Positions 53,705 through 61,299 of a DNA stretch of 64,000 nucleotides are shown piece after piece. Origin of the DNA: Clostridia bacterium. GTDB taxonomy: Bacteria > Bacillota > Clostridia > TANB77 > CAG-508. How positions within the stretch are numbered: position 1 is the stretch's first letter; each line of letters starts with the position of its first letter. Both the position numbers and the translations under genes were made by a program. The notes under the pieces were generated by a model. It searched no databases, was not told the DNA's origin, and worked only from the letters and a program-made list of their open reading frames with translations. The stretch is taken from positions 99,831 to 163,830 of the forward strand of contig JAFTJF010000011.1 of NCBI GenBank assembly GCA_017456555.1, read 5' to 3'.

Positions 53705-53780
53705 TGGCTCCTCTTGTTGGACTCGAACCAACGACCTATCGGTTAACAGCCGAGCGCTCTACCAACTGAGCTAAAGAGGA
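53705..53780 (-). tRNA. tRNA-Asn (anticodon GTT)
   Basis: Acceptor TCCTCTT/AAGAGGA, D arm GCTCAGTTGGTAGAGC, anticodon loop CTGTTAA, T arm GTTGG-TTCGAGT-CCAAC, discriminator G and encoded CCA. 76 nt. Confidence 0.96.
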
Positions 53781-53885
53781 ATATTAATTTTGTCGCGCTC
53801 TCCTCGCGCAGCTAACGCATATTGAATCTCTAATCGCTATCGCTCAAGAGCTTCAACATCTACCAACTGAGCTAAAGAGGAATAT
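53781..53885 (-). repeat. truncated tRNA-Asn copy with GC-rich insert
   Basis: The first 23 bases of tRNA-Asn are repeated at 53859-53881 (with 4 further flanking bases), 101 bp upstream of the real gene. After this 5' half the sequence leaves the tRNA and continues as about 75 bp of GC-richer, hairpin-forming DNA (GCTC-TT-GAGC, CGCG-N7-CGCG), ending in GTCGCGCTC on the plus strand. It cannot fold as a full tRNA. Confidence 0.7.
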
Positions 53886-54031
53886 AAAATTTTGTTGATT
53901 TTTACAACAATTGCATTATATAGTATTATATCTTTGGAATCAAGATTTTATTCATAAAAAAATATATCTTTTTTGTTACAAATTTTGCATTGTATGATAT
54001 AATAAATGAAGTTTAAAGAGGAGGATAAGAA

Positions 54032-54628
54032 ATGCCTAGTTTTAATATACATTTAGCAGTAGCAGTGAAATATAGTGAAAAAAATAAAATAGAAAATAAA
54101 GAAGCTTTTTTTAGAGGAAGTATTGATCCAGATTTAGTAAAAGACAAATCGATAAGTCATTATACAGGAATGAGAGATAAAAATCATTTAAGACAATATG
54201 TTTTTGAAAAGGTTAGATTAAATGAATATTTAAAAGAAAATAAAGTTGAAACAGATTATGAAAAAGGAGTATTTTTACATTTAGCAACAGATTTTATTTT
54301 CTATCAAGAATTTTTGAGTGATGAATATTTAGCTGGAGTGGATTTTGATGGTATGATTCAAGATTTGTATTATAGCTATAGAATAACAAATCCTTATTTA
54401 GAAGAAAAATATAATATTCATTCTTTAAATTTAGATGATGTTATGAATAATAATATTAAACAAACTTTAACTAGAATGAATGTTGATAATACTTGTGGAA
54501 ATAATCTTCTACCAGAAGAAAAAATGGATAACTTTATTAATAAAATGTCAAAACTTGATATTGGAAGTTATATTGAAAAAATAAAAAGAGAAGATAAAAA
54601 TGTCTTTCCAGATAATTATGAATTTTAA
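54032..54628 (+). CDS. putative zinc-dependent phospholipase C-like protein
   Basis: 198 residues, helical, His/Asp-rich. The opening MPSFNIHLAVAVKY with FRGSIDPDL and later FLHLATDFIFYQEFL resembles the zinc-dependent phospholipase C / S1-P1 nuclease fold, where His and Asp at such positions bind zinc. No signal peptide. The match is by pattern only. GAGGAGGAT precedes the ATG, and a TATAAT lies about 35 bp upstream. Confidence 0.5.
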   Translation: MPSFNIHLAVAVKYSEKNKIENKEAFFRGSIDPDLVKDKSISHYTGMRDKNHLRQYVFEKVRLNEYLKENKVETDYEKGVFLHLATDFIFYQEFLSDEYLAGVDFDGMIQDLYYSYRITNPYLEEKYNIHSLNLDDVMNNNIKQTLTRMNVDNTCGNNLLPEEKMDNFINKMSKLDIGSYIEKIKREDKNVFPDNYEF

Positions 54629-54640
54629 AATAAAAATATG

Positions 54641-54678
54641 AAATCGTCGATATTAATTTGAGCGACGATTTTATTTTT
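54641..54678 (+). terminator. terminator before rsmE
   Basis: AAATCGTCG (54641-54649) pairs with CGACGATTT (54663-54671), then A and T5. Confidence 0.82.
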
Positions 54679-54771
54679 CTTTAAATTTCTTCGAATTTCT
54701 TTTAAAATCTCTTTATTTCTTTTAAAACCTATGATATAATATGAAAATCAAGGATTAGGAGAAAAGAAACT

Positions 54772-55527
54772 TTGAGTAAATTTTTTGTAAAAGAAAATCA
54801 AATATCTAATAATAAAATAAAAATAATTGATGAAGATGTTAATCACATAAAAAATGTTTTAAGATTAAATGTAGGTGAAGAAATAAAAATATGTGATCAA
54901 GACAATTCAAAAAATTATAGATGTGAAATAAAAGAAATTTCTTCTAAAAAAGTTGAATGTGAAATATTAGAAGAAATTGAAAATGAAGCAGAAGGAAATG
55001 TTGAATTACATATAATTCAAGGATTACCTAAAGCAGACAAAATGGAATTAATAATACAAAAAGGAACAGAGCTTGGTGTGACTGAATTTATTCCAACTAA
55101 TATGAAAAGATGTATTGTAAAACTTGATGGAAAAGATCAAGTAAAGAAAATAGATAGATGGAATAAAATTGCAGAGGTTGCTGCTAAACAATCTGGTAGA
55201 GATTTAATTCCAAAAGTAACAAATTTAGAATCAATAAAAACTATTAGTAGTAAAATTAATGAATATGATTTAGTTTTAGTAGCATATGAAATGGAAAAAG
55301 AAACTTATATAAAAGAAGAACTACAAAAACTAAAAGATATAAAAGAAACTTATAAAATTGCTGTTGTAATTGGTCCAGAAGGTGGATTAGAACTTGATGA
55401 AGTTGAAACTTTAAAAAGTCAAGGAGCAAAAGTTATAAGTTTAGGAAAAAGAATTTTAAGAACAGAAACAGTAGCACTTCAAGTTGCTTCAATAATAATG
55501 TATGAATTAGAAAATGGAGGAAAATAG
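54772..55527 (+). CDS. rsmE: 16S rRNA (uridine1498-N3)-methyltransferase
   Basis: SPOUT enzyme methylating U1498. N-terminal PUA-like part with HIKNVLRLNVGEEI; knot part with GPEGGLELDEVETL and LGKRILRTETVALQV, both diagnostic. 251 residues. TTG start at 54772, about 10 nt after AGGAGAAAAG. prmA, often upstream, is absent. Confidence 0.93.
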   Translation: MSKFFVKENQISNNKIKIIDEDVNHIKNVLRLNVGEEIKICDQDNSKNYRCEIKEISSKKVECEILEEIENEAEGNVELHIIQGLPKADKMELIIQKGTELGVTEFIPTNMKRCIVKLDGKDQVKKIDRWNKIAEVAAKQSGRDLIPKVTNLESIKTISSKINEYDLVLVAYEMEKETYIKEELQKLKDIKETYKIAVVIGPEGGLELDEVETLKSQGAKVISLGKRILRTETVALQVASIIMYELENGGK

Positions 55528-55530
55528 CCA

Positions 55531-56208
55531 TTGGAAAAAGCTAAGCTGATGCAACTAGAAATCGAACAAAAAAGAAAGCTACCACAAAATGTAAAAGAAG
55601 ATATTAAAACAAATATTTTTCATACATTAATAGCTGCTTTAATAATTGTTGCTTATTTAGTTGCAATAAACTTAATGTATTATAAATTTGATCATAATAG
55701 TTTTGAACATTATATGAAATATTTTGCTCTTGGGATTATTTTAATAACTGTAGTAGACATAGAAATTGCTTATAGAAAAGATAGTAAAAAATTAGCATTA
55801 ATAGGTGTGGAATTATTGGTATGTGGAATACTTTCACTATATATTCCTTATATTTATTTACATACTACAGCATATTTAAGAAATTCTATTATGATTCTTC
55901 CGGCAGTACTTCTTATTTATTATTCATTTAAATCTTTCGTGATTTTTAAACAAAATCAATTTAAACATCAAAATAATTTAAGTGATGTTAAAACATTGCT
56001 AAAAGATGATGAAAGAAAAGGTTATTTAGAAGAAGATAGTAAAAAATCATATAGAGCCAAAATGGAAGAGGAAGAAGAAATAAGAAAAGTAATAATAAAA
56101 AGACAGAAATTAAGAACTATTCAAAAAGAGCAAGCAAGTAAAAATCAAACAAACCAAACGTCAAAACATAAAGCTCAAAACACAAAACAAAAGATAAAGA
56201 AAAAATAA
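55531..56208 (+). CDS. four-helix membrane protein with basic tail
   Basis: 225 residues. Four membrane helices between about 28 and 140, then a long charged C-terminal tail (about 150-225) rich in Lys, Gln and Asn. No known domain. TTG start only 3 bp after rsmE (GGAGGAAAATAGCCATTG), so the two are coupled. Proteins of this kind are found next to yicC in related genomes but I have no function for it. Confidence 0.6.
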   Translation: MEKAKLMQLEIEQKRKLPQNVKEDIKTNIFHTLIAALIIVAYLVAINLMYYKFDHNSFEHYMKYFALGIILITVVDIEIAYRKDSKKLALIGVELLVCGILSLYIPYIYLHTTAYLRNSIMILPAVLLIYYSFKSFVIFKQNQFKHQNNLSDVKTLLKDDERKGYLEEDSKKSYRAKMEEEEEIRKVIIKRQKLRTIQKEQASKNQTNQTSKHKAQNTKQKIKKK

Positions 56209-56228
56209 ATGAAAAGAGGTAAATAAAA

Positions 56229-57104
56229 TTGATAAAAAGTATGACAGGCTTTGGCCGTGGAAAGTATGAAAATGAAGGAAGAACATATACTGTAGAAATT
56301 AAATCAGTAAATCACAAATATAGTGATATAAATGTTAGACTTCCAAGATTTTTAAACAGCGTAGAAGACAAAATCAGAAAAAGAGTAGCAGAAGTAATTT
56401 CAAGAGGAAAAATTGATATATTTGTTTCTTTTGAAAACTATAGTAGCAAAGGAACAACAATAAGAATAAACAAAGAATTAGCTAAAGAATACATTAAAGA
56501 ATTAAAATCTTTAGCAGAAGAAGCAGATTTAAGATTTGATTTAAGTGTTATTGATGTTTCTAAATTCCCTGAAATTCTTAAACTAGAAGATGAAGATAAT
56601 GATGAATTAATCGGACAAGAAGTTATGATAGCATTAGATGATGCTTTAGAAAAATTTGTTTCTATGAGAGAAGTAGAAGGACAAAAATTAGTAGAAGATA
56701 TTGAAAGAAGAATTTATTTAATTCAAGATAAAGTAAATGAAGTAACTAAATTCTCAAGCACATTAGTAGAAGAATATATGACAAGATTACAAACAAGAGT
56801 TAATGAATTATTAGCTCCAGGAACAGTAGATGAAACAAGATTAATGCAAGAAATTGTTATATTCTCAGACAAGTCTTCAATAGAAGAAGAATTAACAAGA
56901 TTAAAAAGTCATATTTCTCAATTCTTAGAATTGATTAAACAAAGTTCACCTATAGGAAAGAAAATTGATTTTCTTATCCAAGAAATAAATAGAGAAGTAA
57001 ATACTATAGGATCTAAAGCAAATTCTTTAGATATAACTAATAAAGTTATTGAAATAAAAACAGAAGTTGAAAACATAAGAGAACAAATACAAAATATTGA
57101 ATAA
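56229..57104 (+). CDS. yicC: YicC family endoribonuclease
   Basis: 291 residues with the family's N-terminal [26 protein letters not shown] and C-terminal [20 protein letters not shown]. Related to E. coli YicC, an RNase involved in RNA decay. TTG start with AGAGGT upstream. It begins the conserved yicC-remA-gmk-rpoZ stretch. Confidence 0.92.
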   Translation: MIKSMTGFGRGKYENEGRTYTVEIKSVNHKYSDINVRLPRFLNSVEDKIRKRVAEVISRGKIDIFVSFENYSSKGTTIRINKELAKEYIKELKSLAEEADLRFDLSVIDVSKFPEILKLEDEDNDELIGQEVMIALDDALEKFVSMREVEGQKLVEDIERRIYLIQDKVNEVTKFSSTLVEEYMTRLQTRVNELLAPGTVDETRLMQEIVIFSDKSSIEEELTRLKSHISQFLELIKQSSPIGKKIDFLIQEINREVNTIGSKANSLDITNKVIEIKTEVENIREQIQNIE

Positions 57105-57153
57105 AGTTTATAGAAACTTTAAATCTAAATTTTTTAAAAGGAAGGTAAAAATT

Positions 57154-57414
57154 ATGCAACTAATTAATATCGGTTTTGGTAACATAGTTTCTGCAGAAAG
57201 AATCATTTCAATAGTGAGCCCTGATTCAGCTCCAATAAAAAGAATTGTACAAGAAGCGAAAGACGGAAAAAATGCTATTGATGCAACATATGGAAGAAGA
57301 ACAAGATCTGTAATAATCATGGATTCAGGACATATAATTCTATCAGCTGTTCAACCAGAAACAATCGCAGGAAGAGTTGATACAGGATTAGATAATGATG
57401 ATGAAAATAAATAA
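57154..57414 (+). CDS. remA: biofilm matrix regulator RemA (DUF370)
   Basis: 86 residues: [28 protein letters not shown] and [21 protein letters not shown] are the RemA/YlzA signature. The protein forms rings and binds DNA to switch on matrix genes in Bacillus. ATG at 57154 follows AAGGAAGG. Confidence 0.95.
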   Translation: MQLINIGFGNIVSAERIISIVSPDSAPIKRIVQEAKDGKNAIDATYGRRTRSVIIMDSGHIILSAVQPETIAGRVDTGLDNDDENK

Positions 57415-57435
57415 TTTTAAGGAGGAAATAAAAAA

Positions 57436-57642
57436 ATGATAGTAAAACCAACAGTACAAGAGTTATTAGAAAAAGTAGAGGATAACAGATATTCTCTAGT
57501 AATAATGACAGCTAGAAGAGCTAGACAAATAGCTAGTGGTGATCCAGTACAAACAAAAGCTAAAGACAGATCAGTTGTAACTTTAGCTGCTACTGAAATT
57601 GCTGAAGGTAAAGTAGAAAAATTAGAAGAAACAGAAGAATAA
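57436..57642 (+). CDS. rpoZ: RNA polymerase omega subunit
   Basis: 68 residues: RYSLVIMTARRARQIA and the VVTLAATEIAEGK segment match omega. Preceded by AAGGAGG. Here rpoZ comes before gmk, the reverse of the common order gmk-rpoZ. Confidence 0.93.
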   Translation: MIVKPTVQELLEKVEDNRYSLVIMTARRARQIASGDPVQTKAKDRSVVTLAATEIAEGKVEKLEETEE

Positions 57643-57675
57643 TATTAATATATAAAAATTAGAGGGGTAAAATTT

Positions 57676-58239
57676 ATGTTAGTTATATTATCTGGTGTAG
57701 CAGGAGCTGGTAAAGATACAATAAAAAAAGAAATTATTAAAAGAATGGATAATGTTAAATCAATTCCATCTTTTACATCAAGACCACCTAGAGAAGGTGA
57801 CGTTCCAGGTCAAACATACATCTTCTTAACAAAAGAAGAATTTGAAGAAAAAATAAAAAATGATGAAATTTATGAATACGATATTCATCACAATAATTAT
57901 TATGGAACTTCAAAGAAAATATTAAACGAAGAATCAAAATCAGGAATTATCATTAAAGATATTGATGTTAATGGAACTGAAAAATTAAAAGAAACTTTAA
58001 AAGATATAAAAATAGTAACAATCTTTTTAAGAGTTCCAAAAGAAGAGTTAAGACGTAGATTAGAAAACAGAATTGATAAACCTTCTGAAGGAGAGATAAT
58101 TTTAAGATTAAACAGATTTGATTATGAAGAATCAAAAATTGGAATGTATGATTATGTTCTAAAAAATGATAACTTAGAAAAATCTGTTAATATAATTGAA
58201 GAAATTATTAGACAAGAAATGAAAACAGAAAATAAATAA
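57676..58239 (+). CDS. gmk: guanylate kinase
   Basis: Phosphorylates GMP to GDP. P-loop SGVAGAGKDT (about 6-15), SIPSFTSRPPREGD, the GMP-binding YEYDIHHNNYYGTSK and the lid LENRIDKPSEGE. The P-loop is the variant GVAGAGKDT rather than GPSGVGKST, as seen in some clostridia. 187 residues. AGAGGGG precedes the ATG. Confidence 0.92.
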   Translation: MLVILSGVAGAGKDTIKKEIIKRMDNVKSIPSFTSRPPREGDVPGQTYIFLTKEEFEEKIKNDEIYEYDIHHNNYYGTSKKILNEESKSGIIIKDIDVNGTEKLKETLKDIKIVTIFLRVPKEELRRRLENRIDKPSEGEIILRLNRFDYEESKIGMYDYVLKNDNLEKSVNIIEEIIRQEMKTENK

Positions 58240-58246
58240 ATTAAAG

Positions 58247-58282
58247 TAGCAGTATAATTTTTAATATGCTGCTATTTTTTTT
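58247..58282 (+). terminator. terminator after gmk
   Basis: TAGCAGTATA (58247-58256) pairs with TATGCTGCTA (58265-58274) with one G-T pair, then T8. Confidence 0.85.
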
Positions 58283-58294
58283 GTTTTAAAAATA

Positions 58295-58323
58295 TTGGAA
58301 AAAGTTGTAACCTTTTTTATAAT
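58295..58323 (+). promoter_or_regulatory. promoter of the ECF sigma factor operon
   Basis: TTGGAA (58295-58300), 17-bp spacer, TATAAT (58318-58323). A GTAACC word at 58307-58312 also resembles the -35 of ECF promoters, so self-activation is possible. Confidence 0.6.
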
Positions 58324-58371
58324 TTAAGAGAATATATAAATGTAATGAATCTATTAAAGGTGGAGCAAAAT

Positions 58372-58914
58372 ATGATTGAAGAAAGATTAATAGAAAAATA
58401 TTTTAAAAATAATGAACTGAATATGAAAAAAGTAGTAGATGATTATTACAATTATATAGGAACAATAATCAAAAACTTTCAAAATGTAAGCCAAGAAGAT
58501 GAAGAGGAAATTATTTCAGATGTGTTTTTTATTATATGGAAGAATAAAGAAAAATTAGACAGAACTCTCGAATTTAGTCCATATATAGCTGGAATTACTA
58601 AAAAAGTTATTTATAAAAAATATAATCAAAATAGAGTTTCTAAGCTAATATATGAAGATTTTGAAGATGATATAATAGATAACTTTAATATTGAAAATTT
58701 GCTAGAAGAAAAAGAAATAAATGATTGTATATTAAGAAATTTAAAATCGCTTGGTGAAAAAGAATATTTAGTTTTTACAAAATTTTATTATGAAGATAAA
58801 AAAGTAAAAGACATAGCTAAAGACTTAGAAATGAGTGTGAGTTCAGTTAAAACAACTCTTCATAGAACGCGAAAGAAAGTAAAAGAATTTTTAAAGATTG
58901 GAGGTTTTTGTTAA
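58372..58914 (+). CDS. ECF-type RNA polymerase sigma factor
   Basis: 180 residues. Region 2 is at about 20-75 (DEEEIISDVFFIIWKNKEKL), region 4 at about 120-170 (EYLVFTKFYYEDKKVKDIAKDL and SVSSVKTTLHRTRKKVKEFL). The ATG at 58372 follows AAAGGTGGAG; an upstream ATG at 58345 is not preceded by a site. The next gene, 1 bp later, is a membrane protein of anti-sigma type. Confidence 0.9.
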   Translation: MIEERLIEKYFKNNELNMKKVVDDYYNYIGTIIKNFQNVSQEDEEEIISDVFFIIWKNKEKLDRTLEFSPYIAGITKKVIYKKYNQNRVSKLIYEDFEDDIIDNFNIENLLEEKEINDCILRNLKSLGEKEYLVFTKFYYEDKKVKDIAKDLEMSVSSVKTTLHRTRKKVKEFLKIGGFC

Positions 58915-58915
58915 A

Positions 58916-60199
58916 ATGGGAAAAGAAAAAATATATGAAAATTTAGTAGAAAATATAGGATTAGAAAAATTTAAAAGAATTGATAAAAAACAAAGAAAAA
59001 TTAAATCAATAATAACCAACACATTTACTTTAGCAATATGTACATTATCTATAACAGGTATGGTATTTGCAAAAGAAATATCTACTAAGGTATATGAAAA
59101 CTTTTTTGGAACAGGAAATGGTGTAGGAAAAGCGATTGAAGAAGGATATATTGAAGATGCTAAAACAGAAAGTGAGCCTTCAGAATCTGTTGCAGTAAAT
59201 GAAGAAACAGGACAAGTTATCGATGATTTTGAAACCTCAATAAAAGTTGATAAATTTGTAATGGATGATTTTACTTTAAGCGTTACTTTTGATGTTAAAT
59301 TTTCAGATACAATAAAAGAAATGATAGAACCTTCAAAAATGGGAGATATGAATTTTCCTGATTTAGTAATTTATGATGAAAATAATATTATTTTATATTG
59401 CATGGGTGGAAATAGATTAACAGAATTTTGCAAAGAAAAAGGAATTGGAGATTATGATTATAATACGATTCCAGAGAATATGCTAATAAATAGTGGTGTT
59501 GAATGTTATATTCAAAGTAAAAGTCAAAATTCAGTAAAGATGCTTTATAATATTTATACTGGTGGAGATGTATATCCAAAAAGTAAAAAATTATATTTTG
59601 ATATGAATAAAATAAAAATAAGTGGAAGTCCTGAAACAATGAAAGGTGAAGAGGAAATTACTTTAACAGGTGATTGGAGCTTCTCAGTAGATGTACCAGA
59701 AAAAATGTATAACAGAACTAATATTATATATAAACAAAAAAGTTCTAGCAATGAAGATTTTAAAGTAACAGCAGCAACAATTTATGATACTGGAATGGAT
59801 ATTTCAATGGAATTTAAAGTTGGACCTGCTCCAGAAGCACCAAGTAGTCCAGAATTAGATTTTTACAAGAGTTTGCCTGAGGGACATGAACTAAAGACTT
59901 TAGATATATTAAATTATTATAGTTCAAAATTATATAAAACTCCTGAATATCAAGAATATAGTAAAAAACAAAGTGAAAGATGGCATTTTGAAAAATATTT
60001 GCTTAATGAAGAAGGAGAAAAATTTGAACTAACCCAAGGTCCAAGGGAAAATGGATCTGGTCGTATAGACCCTAATAATATTTATCATTTTAATGGAATG
60101 TTTGATTTAACTAAATATGATATGACAGATGAAATTACAGTATTTGTAGATTATCATGGAAATAAAGCAGAAATAATATTAGAGAAAGTGGAGGAATAG
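58916..60199 (+). CDS. membrane anti-sigma factor-like protein (DUF4179-like)
   Basis: 427 residues. A short cytoplasmic part (1-35), one membrane segment (about 38-55, TFTLAICTLSITGMVFA) and a large extracellular part. Size, topology, position and the ectodomain look (KVDKFVMDDFTLSVTFDVKF, GEEEITLTGDWSFSVDVPEKM) match DUF4179-type proteins that partner ECF sigma factors in Firmicutes. It probably holds the sigma factor at the membrane until an envelope signal arrives. ATG at 58916 follows GGAGGTTTTT at 58900-58909. Confidence 0.78.
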   Translation: MGKEKIYENLVENIGLEKFKRIDKKQRKIKSIITNTFTLAICTLSITGMVFAKEISTKVYENFFGTGNGVGKAIEEGYIEDAKTESEPSESVAVNEETGQVIDDFETSIKVDKFVMDDFTLSVTFDVKFSDTIKEMIEPSKMGDMNFPDLVIYDENNIILYCMGGNRLTEFCKEKGIGDYDYNTIPENMLINSGVECYIQSKSQNSVKMLYNIYTGGDVYPKSKKLYFDMNKIKISGSPETMKGEEEITLTGDWSFSVDVPEKMYNRTNIIYKQKSSSNEDFKVTAATIYDTGMDISMEFKVGPAPEAPSSPELDFYKSLPEGHELKTLDILNYYSSKLYKTPEYQEYSKKQSERWHFEKYLLNEEGEKFELTQGPRENGSGRIDPNNIYHFNGMFDLTKYDMTDEITVFVDYHGNKAEIILEKVEE

Positions 60200-60203
60200 G
60201 AAA

Positions 60204-60767
60204 ATGAGTAATGGAACAATGGTAAAAGTGTATGATTCTAAACCAAAGCTTGATTATAATGTAGAAAATAAAAAAAGAGCTGAAGCAACAGAAAAAGCTT
60301 TAACAACTTTATTAGAAAAATATAAAACAGAAGAGGTTTCAGAAGAAGAAAGAATTACAGATTACTACTATACAGGATATGGTTTGTCTGAGATGGAAGA
60401 TGAAACTATAGAATTAAAATGTACAATTTCATTTGTTGTTACACCATACTTGGAAGAAAATAGTATTTGGGAAAAAGGTTCACAAAGATGTTATGCATCA
60501 TTTGATAGAATAGATGGAGAATTAATTTTAAAAAATATATCTTTAACTCCAGAAAATCATGAAAAATTTTTAGAAGCTTTTGAAGAATATGAAAAAAAAC
60601 AAGAGAGCATAATTGAAACAACAGGAGTACCAGCAGAAGCAAGTTATGTTACAAGTGAAAATAAAATTGAAGAATTAAGTAATATAATATTTATTGTATC
60701 AGCAATTATATTAGTAATAGCTATAGTAAAAATAATTGTATTTAAATTAAAAAATAAGAAACAATAA
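60204..60767 (+). CDS. tail-anchored membrane protein, third gene of the sigma operon
   Basis: 187 residues: a soluble N-terminal domain (about 1-150; CTISFVVTPYLEENSIW is beta-rich) and one C-terminal membrane helix (about 155-180). No known family. It starts 4 bp after the anti-sigma gene with GTGGAGGAATAGG, so it belongs to the operon and may tune or sense with the anti-sigma protein. Confidence 0.6.
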   Translation: MSNGTMVKVYDSKPKLDYNVENKKRAEATEKALTTLLEKYKTEEVSEEERITDYYYTGYGLSEMEDETIELKCTISFVVTPYLEENSIWEKGSQRCYASFDRIDGELILKNISLTPENHEKFLEAFEEYEKKQESIIETTGVPAEASYVTSENKIEELSNIIFIVSAIILVIAIVKIIVFKLKNKKQ

Positions 60768-60786
60768 ATTAAATATATTGATACAA

Positions 60787-60818
60787 ATAGGAGTGAAAAT
60801 TTCACTTCTATTTTTTTG
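60787..60818 (+). terminator. terminator after the sigma operon
   Basis: AGGAGTGAA (60789-60797) pairs with TTCACTTCT (60801-60809), then A and T7. Confidence 0.8.
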
Positions 60819-60839
60819 TCTACAAATAATAATATTTTG

Positions 60840-60855
60840 TTATACAAATGTATAA
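60840..60855. promoter_or_regulatory. BlaI-type operator 1
   Basis: TTATACAAATGTATAA, a perfect palindrome around TACA-AA-TGTA, the BlaI/MecI recognition core. The second operator lies 35 bp downstream. Confidence 0.8.
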
Positions 60856-60862
60856 TAAAATA

Positions 60863-60891
60863 TTGACTAATATATTATACAAATGTATAAT
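60863..60891 (+). promoter_or_regulatory. promoter of the BlaI-M56 operon with operator 2
   Basis: TTGACT (60863-60868), 17-bp spacer, TATAAT (60886-60891). The second operator, ATTATACAAATGTATAAT (60874-60891), covers the -10, so repressor binding would block the polymerase and give autoregulation. Confidence 0.85.
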
Positions 60892-60922
60892 GAAAGAAAG
60901 TTGGAAAAATTTAGGAGGATAT

Positions 60923-61294
60923 ATGATTAAATTATCTGAAACAGAAATTCATATAATGCAAATAATATGGAAATATGGAAAAACTACATCATTTGATATT
61001 TTAGAAGAAATAAAAAATGATGATACAATTTCTGAAAATACAATAAGAACTCTTTTAGCAAGAATGGTAAAAAAAGGAGCAATAAAAATAACGGACAAAA
61101 AGAGTAAAACTTATATTTACGAAGCTTGCATAAATAAAGATGAATTTTTAAGAAAAGAAGGTAATAATTTTCTAGAAAACATTTATCAAGGAGCAATGAA
61201 TTCTATGCTTTTAAATTTTGTAAAAGAAAATAAATTAACTAAAAAAGATGTTGAAGAATTATTAAAAAGAATAGAAGATGAAAGTGAGAACTAA
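60923..61294 (+). CDS. BlaI/MecI family transcriptional repressor
   Basis: 124 residues. Winged helix KLSETEIHIMQIIWKYGKTTSFDILEE, ENTIRTLLARMVKKGAI, then a C-terminal dimerisation helix. The family represses its own operon and is inactivated by proteolysis through the paired M56 sensor. ATG at 60923 follows TTAGGAGGAT; extension upstream would run through the operators. Confidence 0.93.
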   Translation: MIKLSETEIHIMQIIWKYGKTTSFDILEEIKNDDTISENTIRTLLARMVKKGAIKITDKKSKTYIYEACINKDEFLRKEGNNFLENIYQGAMNSMLLNFVKENKLTKKDVEELLKRIEDESEN

Positions 61295-61299
61295 AGAAA

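Noticed and set aside
53859..53881. A second functional tRNA gene
   Set aside because: Only the first 23 bases match; no anticodon arm, T arm or acceptor 3' strand follows.
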